A stretch of 64,000 nucleotides of DNA from an uncultured Chitinophagaceae bacterium (GTDB lineage Bacteria > Bacteroidota > Bacteroidia > Chitinophagales > Chitinophagaceae): assembly GCA_937858715.1 (NCBI GenBank), contig CALLZY010000260.1:1-64000 (forward strand), read 5' to 3'. How positions within the stretch are numbered: position 1 is the stretch's first letter; each line of letters starts with the position of its first letter. Both the position numbers and the translations under genes were made by a program. The notes beneath the pieces were generated by a model. That model ran no database searches and had not been told where the DNA came from. It saw only the letters and a program-made list of their open reading frames with translations. Of the stretch, positions 26,471-34,301 are shown piece after piece.

Positions 26471-27010
26471 ATGAGATACTTTTTAACTACTTTAGCTTTT
26501 ACGCTTTCCAGCATCTCTTCTTTCTCGCAAAAGACTACAACTCCGCAACTCGAAATAGATAGACTTTATAAAAAGTACAAAGACAAAGAAACTATATCAA
26601 TCTCATTCCCTAACGGTACAGTTACAGCTAACGTCAAGACTTATCTTAACGAATCAGAAAAGCCGTATGAGATCGAACTCTCTGGAACAGAATTTAGCGG
26701 AAAAACATTAAGCTATTTTTTAAGCTATTTTATCAAACAAAAGGCTTCCCAAGGATTTAAAGAGCAAGGTTATTTTTCCTACAAAGACACATATACTCCT
26801 GAATGGATTCAACATGCGTTTGAAAGTCCTTTTGACCCAGGAATCGAACTTAGCCTACAAAAAGGAAAAGAGTATTGCATAATCATAGCTACAAAAACAA
26901 AGAAAGGAAACACAGGAAATGATATGTTTGACTATGAATACACCTTCAGCTTGTCAAATGGTGACATGCGAAGAAAAGGTGGAGATAAAGCAAAACCTTT
27001 GGACTTTTGA
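26471..27010 (+). CDS. Hypothetical secreted protein
   Basis: This 179-residue protein has a signal peptide (MRYFLTTLAFTLSSISSFSQ). The mature part is charged and Lys-rich, with a centre of alternating strands and no recognised motif. The ATG at 26471 follows the previous stop by 10 bases, so it is likely co-transcribed with the gene at 25867. The frame is open from 26432 but that start would overlap the upstream gene and bury the signal peptide. AT-rich, function unknown. Confidence 0.6.
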   Translation: MRYFLTTLAFTLSSISSFSQKTTTPQLEIDRLYKKYKDKETISISFPNGTVTANVKTYLNESEKPYEIELSGTEFSGKTLSYFLSYFIKQKASQGFKEQGYFSYKDTYTPEWIQHAFESPFDPGIELSLQKGKEYCIIIATKTKKGNTGNDMFDYEYTFSLSNGDMRRKGGDKAKPLDF

Positions 27011-27103
27011 CACATGAACCGCAGCCAACATGAACCTTTAGATTTGTTTTTTGAGATTTATATGAATAAAACTACTACTATTATTACTTTTCTTTTTGTT
27101 CGA

Positions 27104-27149
27104 TAATCAGCTTAGGCTAAGGAATACCGCCACACCGGCAAAGCTTTAG
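27104..27149. repeat. 46-base motif, copy A
   Basis: This motif aligns without gaps to 28155-28200 (about 38 of 46 positions identical by eye; core AGCTTAGGCTAAGGAATACC). The core includes CTTAG-G-CTAAG, a small palindrome. Copy A directly abuts the inverted repeat copy at 27150. Confidence 0.6.
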
Positions 27150-27233
27150 CACTTTTTTTGCCCTTGTTGGTCTTTTGGGAAAGCAACACGCCGCTGTCAT
27201 GCCGCCGGTAGATAAATTGTATCTTGTGTGAGG
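27150..27233 (-). repeat. Dispersed repeat, diverged inverted copy
   Basis: The reverse complement of this stretch lines up with 25647-25725: it carries CAAGATACAATTTATCT, then GGCATGACA and AAGACCAACAAGGGCAAAAA, against CAAGACGCAATTTATCT, GGCATGACA and AAGACCGACAAAGGCAAAAA in copy 2. Confidence 0.65.
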
Positions 27234-27267
27234 GTAATGCGGCGCAGGAAGATGACCAAAGCATAAT

Positions 27268-27395
27268 TCATTTGTTGGTCTTTATGCCTTGCATAAAGCC
27301 GACACACAAGACACAACAAAGGCCGCCTACAAATTTGGAAGACCAGCAAAGGCAAAAAGGTGGCCTGGGAGATTTAGAAGACCAGCAAAGGCAAA
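27268..27395 (+). repeat. Dispersed repeat, diverged direct copy with tandem 39-bp end
   Basis: It begins TTCATTTGTTGGTCTTTATGCC (compare TTCGTTTGTTGGTCTCTTTGCC in copies 1 and 2), includes AACAAAGGCCGCCTACAAAT, and has the unit AAGGYSGCCT...GAAGACCAGCAAAGGCAAA twice (27318-27356 and 27357-27395). Confidence 0.7.
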
Positions 27396-27585
27396 ATATC
27401 CGGCTGACGAATTACTATTAAGCTTTTTGTTGTTAACTTCAACTTCAGTTTTTCAAATCGACAGCGGTACCGGGCTGGATATTCAATGAATACCAGCACA
27501 GCATAAAGCCCAGCCCGTTGGCGGTAATTTTTGCAGACTCCTATGTAATTAACATATTCATGTAACTTACTTACACTATTTCAAA

Positions 27586-28098
27586 ATGAAACAACTGTTT
27601 GCTATATTATTTGCACTTACAATCTCAATGAGCTTGTCTGCCACTGAACAAGAAGCAGATCTTCTGATAAATGGTGGTGATACGATATACCTTAAAACTT
27701 TTCTGTTAGAGAAGCTGGAACTTAAATTTCCACCTTTTGGCAATATAAAAGCAACAGCCCCATCTACGGCTTGTTGGCGTGGCTATAAAGCAGTATGGAG
27801 AATTTCAGATAATAAACTTTATTTAGAAAAAATAACTCGTTGTCACTCTGACACAAAAGATGGTGAACAAAACATCTTTGAACTATTTCAGAAAAACGGG
27901 TTGAAGTTTGAAGCGAAAGACAGCATGATATTAGCCGATTGGTGCACTCAGGATTTTTACAAAATGAATTCTCCTGTTGCTAAATATTATAAGGATAAAC
28001 TTTATTTATATGGCGGATGGAATAGCAAGGAAAAAGAAAACGATGTCTTTCTACGAATCGAAAAAGGTTGCATAACAAAAACGCAATTGAAATCATAA
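27586..28098 (+). CDS. Hypothetical secreted protein
   Basis: This 170-residue protein has a signal peptide (MKQLFAILFALTISMSLSA). The mature protein has five Cys residues (for example TACWRGYKAVWRISDNKLYL, TRCHSD, DWCTQDF, KGCITK), suggesting disulfides in the periplasm or outside. The repeated pattern DNKLYLEKI / KDKLYLYGGW is notable, but I recognise no family. It is an isolated gene in the repeat-rich accessory stretch. Confidence 0.65.
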   Translation: MKQLFAILFALTISMSLSATEQEADLLINGGDTIYLKTFLLEKLELKFPPFGNIKATAPSTACWRGYKAVWRISDNKLYLEKITRCHSDTKDGEQNIFELFQKNGLKFEAKDSMILADWCTQDFYKMNSPVAKYYKDKLYLYGGWNSKEKENDVFLRIEKGCITKTQLKS

Positions 28099-28154
28099 AA
28101 CTATCGCCACATGAACTGTACAAAAAACCAAGCAGAAGTTCATCTTTAATTCAC

Positions 28155-28200
28155 TAATAAGCTTAGGCTGAGGAATACCTTCACATCGCCAAAGCTTCAA
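28155..28200. repeat. 46-base motif, copy B
   Basis: Second copy of the motif at 27104-27149, again just downstream of a small orphan gene (stop at 28098). The two copies are in the same orientation. Confidence 0.6.
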
Positions 28201-28318
28201 CGTTAGCTGTCCTTGTAAAGAAACCCTTTGGCTCAGAAAAGCTCTTTTTTGTCGCTTTCTTAGCCCGTTTATTTTATAGTTAAGCGCTACATTTGAACAG
28301 TAACAAAAACTATAAACC

Positions 28319-28756
28319 ATGGCACTTATCAATCCGCACATCAACTTTAACGGTAATGCTGAAGAGGCATTTACATTTTACAAATCAGTATTTGGAGGTG
28401 AGTTTGCAAAGGTTATGCACCTTAAAGACCTGGCAAGTCCTGAGTTTCCTGTTGCCGAAAATGATGCAAACAAGATATTGCACATTGCTTTGCCTATTGG
28501 CAAAAACATTTTAATGGGCAATGATGTTCCGGAGTTTTTGGGACCAGTAAATGAAAATGAAAACAGGTCGAAAATTTCCATCAGTGCAGAAAGCCGTGAA
28601 GAAGCCGACAGGTTATTTAACGGACTTTCAGCCGGCGGCACAGTTGAAATGCCTATTGCCGACAGTCCGTGGGGTTCATACTTTGGCATGTTCAGAGATA
28701 AGTATGGTATTGAATGGATGGTGGACTTTGATTCAAAATACAAAGGGCAACTATAG
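28319..28756 (+). CDS. VOC (glyoxalase-fold) family protein, PhnB-like
   Basis: This 145-residue protein has the vicinal-oxygen-chelate fold in the PhnB/3-demethylubiquinone-like branch: INPHINFNGNAEEAFTFYKSVFGGEF at the N-terminus, GNDVPEFLGP in the middle and PWGSYFGMFRDKYGIEWMVDF near the end. Members are dimeric, often with unknown substrates. A -7-like TACATTTG lies at 28288-28295. It is followed after 42 bases by the DHCW cupin gene, with an AT-rich AAAATAAAA spacer. Confidence 0.88.
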   Translation: MALINPHINFNGNAEEAFTFYKSVFGGEFAKVMHLKDLASPEFPVAENDANKILHIALPIGKNILMGNDVPEFLGPVNENENRSKISISAESREEADRLFNGLSAGGTVEMPIADSPWGSYFGMFRDKYGIEWMVDFDSKYKGQL

Positions 28757-28798
28757 GCAAAACAGGTACTGCTCACGATAAAAAATAAAAAATAAAAA

Positions 28799-29146
28799 AT
28801 GAGTAACATCCCCTTCCAGGCAATTGACTGGAGCTCTATTGAAAAAATTGAATACAAAGGAGAAACAGGTGTTGCCTTTTGGCAGACAGTACAGTTTCCC
28901 GGACTCAGAGTAAGAATAGTGGAATACTCAAACGGATACCTGGCAGACCACTGGTGTCAAAAAGGGCATATTGTTCATTGCATGGAGGGGGAATTCATCA
29001 GCGAATTAGCCACAGGTGAAAAAATCAAACTAAAGAAGGGAGAAACTTATGTTGTGTCAGACGAACTTAGCTCACATCGCTCCATCTCTGAAAACGGTGT
29101 TACCCTTCTTATTATTGACGGCGATTTCTTGAAGAATAAAGAATGA
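28799..29146 (+). CDS. DHCW-motif cupin-fold protein
   Basis: This 115-residue small cupin-like protein has the sequence IPFQAIDWSSIEKIEYKGETG at the start and ADHWCQKGHIVHCMEGE around residues 48-64, with a His/Cys cluster that could bind a metal. It resembles the protein annotated in databases as DHCW motif cupin fold protein, whose function is unknown. It is probably co-transcribed with the VOC protein. A 16-bp tandem array starts 45 bases after the stop. Confidence 0.85.
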   Translation: MSNIPFQAIDWSSIEKIEYKGETGVAFWQTVQFPGLRVRIVEYSNGYLADHWCQKGHIVHCMEGEFISELATGEKIKLKKGETYVVSDELSSHRSISENGVTLLIIDGDFLKNKE

Positions 29147-29190
29147 TAAAGTTTTGTGCTGCCAGGTTTCCGGCATGGCAGTAACGGATT

Positions 29191-29270
29191 CACCCTTCGT
29201 CAAGCTCACCCTTCGTCAAGCTCACCCTTCGTCATGCTCACCCTTCGTCATGCTCACCCTTCGTCATGCT
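29191..29270. repeat. Five tandem 16-bp repeats
   Basis: Five units of CACCCTTCGTCAAGCT / CACCCTTCGTCATGCT (two of the first, three of the second) end in CAGGGT. The last unit plus CAGGGT gives ACCCT...AGGGT, the widespread palindromic CCCTTCGTCATGCTCAGGGT element; the array looks like expansion of one half of it. Confidence 0.9.
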
Positions 29271-29279
29271 CAGGGTAAA

Positions 29280-29307
29280 ACAGCCTGCAATTTTCATCAC
29301 AGGCTGT
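29280..29307 (-). terminator. Terminator of the hydrogenase structural operon
   Basis: An 8-bp stem (ACAGCCTG / CAGGCTGT) with a 12-base loop. On the minus strand it is followed by TTTTA. It lies 33 bases beyond the hyaD stop (29340). Confidence 0.7.
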
Positions 29308-29339
29308 CTGCCATTTGCTTGCCACTAATCCAGTATTTT

Positions 29340-29819
29340 TTATCCGGCGGGTTGTTCTTCGTGGGCCAGTGTGTGTGCCAGCCCGGTTATTTTTCCGAGC
29401 AGTGCGGGCATGATGGCCTCCACTTCGGGGGTAAGCTCCACACCCTGTTGCTGTATAGTGGCGATGCTTACCACAAAGAGATGTATCTCCGGTATCTGCC
29501 CCAGCAGTTGCAACGAACTCATCATATCCTTGAGGCCGATGTCATGTGTGCTCATGGCCTTGGGAAAGTCGGAGGCGAAGCGGGGTTTTATCAACCGGAT
29601 TGTTCCGGCGGGGTTGCTATCGAGAGTGGCATCCACCAGTATCACCCTTGGATATTTTTCAAAATAGCTGAGCAGGTGAAACCCACCGGTGCCGCCATCC
29701 ACCACATCCACACCCGGCGGCAGGGTGGTCTGCTGCATGCGTTCTGCTGCATGCACCCCCACCCCTTCATCGCCCATGAGGTAGTTGCCGATTCCCATTA
29801 TCAGTAAGCTGTTCTGCAT
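29340..29819 (-). CDS. hyaD: [NiFe]-hydrogenase maturation endopeptidase
   Basis: This 159-residue protease of the HyaD/HupD/HybD family removes the C-terminal extension of the large subunit after nickel insertion. It begins LLIMGIGNYLMGDEGVGVHA with the metal-sensing Glu (DEGVG, about residue 18), then VDGGTGGFHLL, VDATLD (the second acidic ligand) and STHDIGLKDMM with His94. It overlaps the hyaC stop by one base (TAATG), so it is coupled to it. It is the last gene of the hyaABCD operon, and its substrate is the adjacent HyaB. Confidence 0.93.
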   Translation of the reverse strand: MQNSLLIMGIGNYLMGDEGVGVHAAERMQQTTLPPGVDVVDGGTGGFHLLSYFEKYPRVILVDATLDSNPAGTIRLIKPRFASDFPKAMSTHDIGLKDMMSSLQLLGQIPEIHLFVVSIATIQQQGVELTPEVEAIMPALLGKITGLAHTLAHEEQPAG

Positions 29820-30559
29820 TATGCTTCTTTAGCCGGTGATGGTTCGTTAGGCACTTCGAGCCCTTTTTCAAATACTTCTTCTTCCACAAATTTCCATCCG
29901 CCGCCCATGCTTGATATTTCGCCACGGCCTTCTACATAATCATGATAGAATACGAGGTACACATGTATTACTGTGAAGATGATGAAGAACCATGTGGTGG
30001 CGTGGTGTACAGAACGCAGCGGAGCATCGCCGCCGAACATGCCGGGCACCCACTTGAACAGTTTGGGGAACCACCAGCTGGTGCTCATTGATGCATAGAG
30101 GCCAAAGCCGGTGATGCACTGAATGAGAAAAGCGATGAACGTAAAGAAATAAATGAAGCCGGCCATAGCGTTGTGTCCCACACTCATGTGTTCTTTGCCC
30201 CGCAGCATGAGTATATCCATCTTAAACACCTGCCACATTTCTTTAAAGAAACGGCCTGATGTGGGGATGAACTGTTTCCAGTTGGCATATTTATTTCCCA
30301 CAAAGCCCCAGTAAATGCGGAACAGGAAGTTGAAAAGAAATACATAGGCTGCCACAAAGTGAATGGTACGCATCCAGCCCATTGTAAACTGCTGCGATGC
30401 CTCTTTGGAACTTTGTATTGCCAGCGGATTGGCGATATAAAAACCGGTGATGATTAATACAATTATGGTAAGTGCATTTAACCAATGGTAGATGCGAACA
30501 GGCTGTTCCCATACATATACCCGCCGCAGCTTGTGTCCGTTTGTTTTTCCGTTTGCCAT
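29819..30559 (-). CDS. hyaC: Hydrogenase cytochrome b subunit
   Basis: This 246-residue integral membrane di-heme cytochrome b (HyaC/HupC family) takes electrons from the small subunit and reduces quinone. Four membrane helices carry His candidates for heme: VRIYHWLNA, MRTIHFVAAY, SVGHNAMAGF and the pair RSVHHATTWF...TVIHVYLVFYH. The extra C-terminal tail is cytoplasmic (GGGWKFVEEEVFEKG). It sits 16 bases after hyaB, the canonical position for group 1 respiratory uptake enzymes. Confidence 0.93.
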   Translation of the reverse strand: MANGKTNGHKLRRVYVWEQPVRIYHWLNALTIIVLIITGFYIANPLAIQSSKEASQQFTMGWMRTIHFVAAYVFLFNFLFRIYWGFVGNKYANWKQFIPTSGRFFKEMWQVFKMDILMLRGKEHMSVGHNAMAGFIYFFTFIAFLIQCITGFGLYASMSTSWWFPKLFKWVPGMFGGDAPLRSVHHATTWFFIIFTVIHVYLVFYHDYVEGRGEISSMGGGWKFVEEEVFEKGLEVPNEPSPAKEA

Positions 30560-30575
30560 AGAAAAAATTTAAAGG

Positions 30576-32294
30576 TTAGTCGCCCAGTACACTGATGCGG
30601 TTAATGTGTTTTCCTTCCTCATCGTACAGGTGCACGGCACATGCGAGGCAGGGGTCGAATGAATGCACTGTTCTCAGGATTTCGACCGGCTGTTTGGGGT
30701 CGGCGATTGGTGTATCCCTGAGTGCAGCTTCATACGCTGATACCTGTCCTTTTGCATCTCTTGGTGATGCGTTCCATGTGGTGGGTACCACTAACTGGTA
30801 GTTGGCAATTTTTTCGTCTTCGATATTAATCCAGTGTGCCAGTGCGCCACGGGGAGCTTCTGCATGTCCCACGCCGAGGGCTTTGTCGGGCCAGTTGGAA
30901 GAATCCCTCATTTTGGATTCGGCCATGCGGGTATCGCCTTTCTTAATGTTATCAATCAACTGGTCGTAGAACTCGAGTCCCCACTGAGAAACAAGCACAC
31001 TTTCCAGTCCACGGGCAGCAGTGCGGCCCAGTGTGGAGAACAGTGCTGTAACCGGAACATTCAAATCGGTGAGGGCTTTGTCCACAACGGCTTTAAAGTC
31101 TTCCCTGCCTCTTGCATAACCCACCAGCACCCTGGCCAGCGGACCTACTTCCACAGCATTGCCTTTCCACCTTGGCGTTTTCAGATAGCTGTACTTCTGT
31201 GTGGTGTCGAGGTTTTCGAACGGAGGTTTAGGGCCTGTGTATTTGATTTTGCTTTCGCCTTTCCACGGGTGCAGGCCGCCGCTTCCTTTATATTCATACC
31301 AGGAATTATCAATGAACTCCTGTATTTCGTCATCCTTTCTCATGTCCACATCCATCACTTTGCTGATGTCTTTGTTAAGGATAACTCCCTGCGGGAATTT
31401 ATAAGAGGCCACATCACGATAGCCATTGGTTGGAAAATCGCCGTAGGCCATATAGCTGCCAAGACCGCCGCCGATGGCACCCCAGTCTTTGTAGAAGGAA
31501 GCAATGGCCATCAGATCGGGGATATACACCTGCTCGATAAATTCTTTTCCGTCTTTCAGTAGCTGCCCTACATAGGCAAGTCTTTCTGCATTCAGTCCGC
31601 TGATGTCATCGGTGCTGATAGCGCAGGCCATACCACCCACGAGATAGTTGGGGTGCGGGTTCTTACCGCCGAAGATGGTTTGCACTTTCACCATTTCTTT
31701 CTGCCACTCCAATGCTTCGAGGTAGTGTGCCAGGCCGATGAGGTTTACCTCAGCAGGGAGCTTGTAGGCGGGGTGACCCCAGTAACCGTTGCTGAAAATA
31801 CCTAACTGGCCGCTTTCCACAAATTTGGTAATGCGCTTTTGCAAATCACTGAAATAACCGGGAGATGATTTAGGCCAGTGTGAAATACTCTGTGCCAGTT
31901 CGGATGTTTTCTTGGGGTCAGCCTTCAGGGCATTCACCACATCCACCCAGTCCATAGCATGCAGGTGATAGAAGTGCACCACATGGTCATGCATGTAGAG
32001 GGCGGCGTTCATAATATTCCTGACCAGTTCGGCATTTGGCGGAATAACAATACCCAATGCATCTTCCACACACCTTACTGAAGTGAGTGAGTGTATAGAA
32101 GTGCACACGCCGCATACACGGCCCACATAAGCCCATGCATCCAGCGGGTCACGGCCTTTTAATATTTCTTCGAGCAGGCGCACCATGGTGCCGCTGCTGT
32201 AAGCGTCTTTGATCTTGCCGTTTTCGATATCGGCTTCTATGCGTAAGTGACCTTCAATCCTTGTAACAGGGTCAACTACAATTCTTGTACTCAT
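30576..32294 (-). CDS. hyaB: [NiFe]-hydrogenase large subunit, group 1
   Basis: This 572-residue catalytic subunit oxidises H2 at a Ni-Fe(CN)2CO site on the periplasmic side. The four active-site Cys are present: Cys61 and Cys64 (RVCGVCTSIH, L1 motif) and Cys549 and Cys552 (DPCLACAVH, L2 motif). Seventeen residues follow His555, the expected site of HyaD cleavage, so maturation depends on hypABCDEF and hyaD, which flank it. It is full length and similar throughout to HoxG/HyaB-type proteins, for example PNYLVGGMACAIS and RALGVGHAEAPRG-like (KALGVGHAEAPRGALAHW). It lies 31 bases after hyaA. Confidence 0.96.
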   Translation of the reverse strand: MSTRIVVDPVTRIEGHLRIEADIENGKIKDAYSSGTMVRLLEEILKGRDPLDAWAYVGRVCGVCTSIHSLTSVRCVEDALGIVIPPNAELVRNIMNAALYMHDHVVHFYHLHAMDWVDVVNALKADPKKTSELAQSISHWPKSSPGYFSDLQKRITKFVESGQLGIFSNGYWGHPAYKLPAEVNLIGLAHYLEALEWQKEMVKVQTIFGGKNPHPNYLVGGMACAISTDDISGLNAERLAYVGQLLKDGKEFIEQVYIPDLMAIASFYKDWGAIGGGLGSYMAYGDFPTNGYRDVASYKFPQGVILNKDISKVMDVDMRKDDEIQEFIDNSWYEYKGSGGLHPWKGESKIKYTGPKPPFENLDTTQKYSYLKTPRWKGNAVEVGPLARVLVGYARGREDFKAVVDKALTDLNVPVTALFSTLGRTAARGLESVLVSQWGLEFYDQLIDNIKKGDTRMAESKMRDSSNWPDKALGVGHAEAPRGALAHWINIEDEKIANYQLVVPTTWNASPRDAKGQVSAYEAALRDTPIADPKQPVEILRTVHSFDPCLACAVHLYDEEGKHINRISVLGD

Positions 32295-32325
32295 ATTATT
32301 ATTTGTAAGTAGTAATTAAATGGGG

Positions 32326-33453
32326 TTAGCTTTTCAGTTCCTGTTCGCTTTCTTTTCCTTCCTTTTCCAGGTTTTTAATCAGTTTCTTTTTGCGAACATT
32401 GGTCATGATGGCATGTGCAGCCAGTGCAACACCAGTGGCAGCGAGGGCTGTTTTGCCCACCGTGTCGGCAGTGGATTCAATACCAAATCCGGGGAAGGCC
32501 GATGCTCTTTCGTAGATGCGGCCATTGTCCCAGTAGTTTTCTTCGCTGCAACCGAAGCAGCCGTGACCGGACTGTATCGGGAAGCTGACTCCATTGTTCC
32601 ATTTGGTTACACCGCAGGCATTATACGTTGATGGTCCTTTGCAGCCCACTTTGTAGAGGCAATATCCTTTCTTGGCATTTTCGTCATCGAAACTCTCCAC
32701 ATATAAACCGGCATCGTAGTAAGGACGGCGGTAGCAGGTATCATGCACTCTTTTGCTGTAGAAGGCTTTTGGTCTGCCCAGCGCATCAAGGTCTGGCAGG
32801 CGGCCAAATGTTACCACATGTACAATCACACCGGCCATTACCTCGCCAATCGGAGGACAACCAGGCACCTTAATGATTGGTTTTCCTTTTACCAGCTTGT
32901 GTATTGGAGTGGCAGAAGTTGGATTTGGCTTGGCAGCCTGTACACAACCGTTGCAGGCGCAACTGCCCCAGGCAATTACTGCTTTGGCACCTGCGGCAGC
33001 TTCTTCGAGTATCTGCATAGATGTTTTACCACCAATCATGCAATACACACCGTCAGCAGCGGTAGGTACACTTCCTTCCACACATAATATATATTCACCT
33101 TTGTATTTTGTCATGGTGTTCCTCATAGCTTCTTCTGCCTGGTGGCCGGAAGCTGCCATGAGCGTTTCGGTATAGTCCAGCGAAATCTGGTCGAGCAGTA
33201 CATCGGCCACAATCGGGTGTGACGAGCGGATGAAAGACTCGCTGCAGCAGGTACATTCCTGGAAGTGCAACCAGATAACCGGGAGACGTGGTTTTGTTTC
33301 CATTGCTTTCACTACCTGGCCTAAGGCAGTGCTTTCGAGGCCGAGATAGGCCCCCATCAGGGTACAGAATTTTAAAAAGTCTTTCCGGGAATAGCCTTTT
33401 CTCTTAAACTCCTCTAAATAAGTAGGAATTTTTTGAACAGTTGGTTTGTCCAT
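32326..33453 (-). CDS. hyaA: [NiFe]-hydrogenase small subunit, O2-tolerant group 1d type
   Basis: This 375-residue electron-transfer subunit is exported by Tat. The signal region is SRKDFLKFC (Arg-Lys rather than Arg-Arg). The proximal cluster has six Cys: 67, 69, 70, 165, 170 and 199 ([18 protein letters not shown]). This is the pattern of the O2-tolerant [4Fe-3S] enzymes, with the two extra Cys (69 and 170). One more Cys167 lies between them. Distal: His237, Cys240, Cys265, Cys271. Medial: Cys280, Cys299, Cys302. A C-terminal hydrophobic helix ([18 protein letters not shown]) anchors it next to HyaC. The start is MDKPTV at 33453; the longer frame to 33504 adds an implausible Cys-rich leader. 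Confidence 0.95.
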   Translation of the reverse strand: MDKPTVQKIPTYLEEFKRKGYSRKDFLKFCTLMGAYLGLESTALGQVVKAMETKPRLPVIWLHFQECTCCSESFIRSSHPIVADVLLDQISLDYTETLMAASGHQAEEAMRNTMTKYKGEYILCVEGSVPTAADGVYCMIGGKTSMQILEEAAAGAKAVIAWGSCACNGCVQAAKPNPTSATPIHKLVKGKPIIKVPGCPPIGEVMAGVIVHVVTFGRLPDLDALGRPKAFYSKRVHDTCYRRPYYDAGLYVESFDDENAKKGYCLYKVGCKGPSTYNACGVTKWNNGVSFPIQSGHGCFGCSEENYWDNGRIYERASAFPGFGIESTADTVGKTALAATGVALAAHAIMTNVRKKKLIKNLEKEGKESEQELKS

Positions 33454-33676
33454 GCAAATGGTTTTATGGCAAGCAGCCGGTGAAAAATAAATATGGCAAC
33501 CCAAAATATTGATAATAGAAAGCGGTGGGGCTGATTTCCGTCAGACAATTTCATGACAAATCTCAGTTGCCGAAGAAATTGAAGGTTTTAATATTGGTTA
33601 AGGGAAAGTCTAATTTCGTGGTATTATCATGCTATGTAAATAGCTAATAATTGCTACCTTGTACCGATTTTATACC

Positions 33677-33708
33677 ACAGAACCGGCCTGTAATTCAAAT
33701 GGTTCTGT
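33677..33708. promoter_or_regulatory. Inverted repeat in the leader of the hyp operon
   Basis: A perfect 8-bp inverted repeat (ACAGAACC / GGTTCTGT) with a 16-base spacer sits 28 bases upstream of the small His-rich gene, within the 282-base divergent region between hyaA and the hyp operon. There is no T-run right after it except A-rich DNA, so it may be an operator or an RNA hairpin in the leader. The region has no clear TAnnTTTG box; TACCTTGT (33655-33662) is the nearest. Confidence 0.35.
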
Positions 33709-33735
33709 TCATAAAAAAAGATAAAAATCAAAGAG

Positions 33736-33933
33736 ATGAAAAGAATCTTTCTATCGTTTGCAGCCATCGCAACTTATTTCAGTGCTTTTGCGCATGAAGG
33801 TCATGGACACACACATGGTTTTACTATTCAGCACTACTTTGTTGAGCCTGAGCATGCCATTCTCGTTGTGGCGTTTGCTGCTGCTGTGGTATTGCTGGTA
33901 AAAAAATACCGCAAGGCCGCTGCCAAAAAATAA
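33736..33933 (+). CDS. Small His-rich single-pass membrane protein, first gene of the hyp operon
   Basis: This 65-residue protein has a cleavable-looking signal peptide (MKRIFLSFAAIATYFSAFA). The mature N-terminus would be HEGHGHTHG, followed by about ten residues with another two His, one membrane helix (AILVVAFAAAVVLLV) and a basic tail (KKYRKAAAKK). It stops 3 bases before the hypA ATG, so it is coupled to nickel-maturation genes. The His-Gly-rich mature start resembles the N-terminus of HupE/UreJ nickel permeases, but the rest of that family is missing. A periplasmic nickel-binding or hydrogenase-assembly role is inference. I do not recognise a named family. Confidence 0.75.
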   Translation: MKRIFLSFAAIATYFSAFAHEGHGHTHGFTIQHYFVEPEHAILVVAFAAAVVLLVKKYRKAAAKK

Positions 33934-33936
33934 GGC

Positions 33937-34278
33937 ATGCATGAATTGTCGATAGTAATGAGCATTATTAAAATTGCTGAAGATGAGGCAATAAAAAATA
34001 ATGCTTGCGGCATAGAAGAAATAGAACTGGATATTGGTGAACTAAGCGGCGTTGAAATGACTGCCTTTGATTTTGCCTGGGAGCAGGCAATAAAATCCAC
34101 GCTGCTTGAAGGTTCGAAAAGAAGTATTAACCGTATCGCCGGTGAAGGCAGATGCACAGACTGCCATACAGTATTTGTAATGCGGCAGTTATATGAGCCC
34201 TGTCCAGCCTGCGGGCAATACTTAATCAAGACGGAGAAAGGAAAAGAGTTAAGAGTAAAATCACTGGTTTTAACCTGA
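33937..34278 (+). CDS. hypA: Hydrogenase nickel metallochaperone HypA
   Basis: This 113-residue protein begins MHELSIV: His2 is the invariant nickel ligand and Glu3 is also conserved. The zinc site is formed by the two CxxC pairs RCTDCHTVF and CPACGQY (about residues 71-74 and 89-92). HypA works with HypB to insert nickel into the precursor large subunit in the cytoplasm. It follows the small His-rich gene by 3 bases and precedes hypB by 23 bases. Confidence 0.95.
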   Translation: MHELSIVMSIIKIAEDEAIKNNACGIEEIELDIGELSGVEMTAFDFAWEQAIKSTLLEGSKRSINRIAGEGRCTDCHTVFVMRQLYEPCPACGQYLIKTEKGKELRVKSLVLT

Positions 34279-34301
34279 AACATTAACCAAAAACATTTTT
34301 T

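Larger units (their letters stand above)
27011..27585. other. Intergenic region with diverged repeat copies
   Basis: These 575 bases have no credible gene. They hold the 46-base motif (27104-27149), an inverted diverged copy of the dispersed repeat (27150-27233), a direct diverged copy with an internal 39-bp duplication (27268-27395), and 190 bases upstream of the gene at 27586 in which I see nothing definite. Confidence 0.65.

Noticed and set aside
25867..27010. Toxin-antitoxin pair
   Set aside because: The first protein has only a weak HEPN-like helix and the second is a secreted protein, so it does not make a cytoplasmic antitoxin.
25048..29270. CRISPR array among the tandem repeats
   Set aside because: Units are contiguous without unique spacers and no cas gene is present.
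33454..33504. Longer HyaA start ([17 protein letters not shown]...)
   Set aside because: It adds a Cys-rich stretch in front of the Tat signal, which is not found in the family. MDKPTV at 33453 gives the normal signal peptide.
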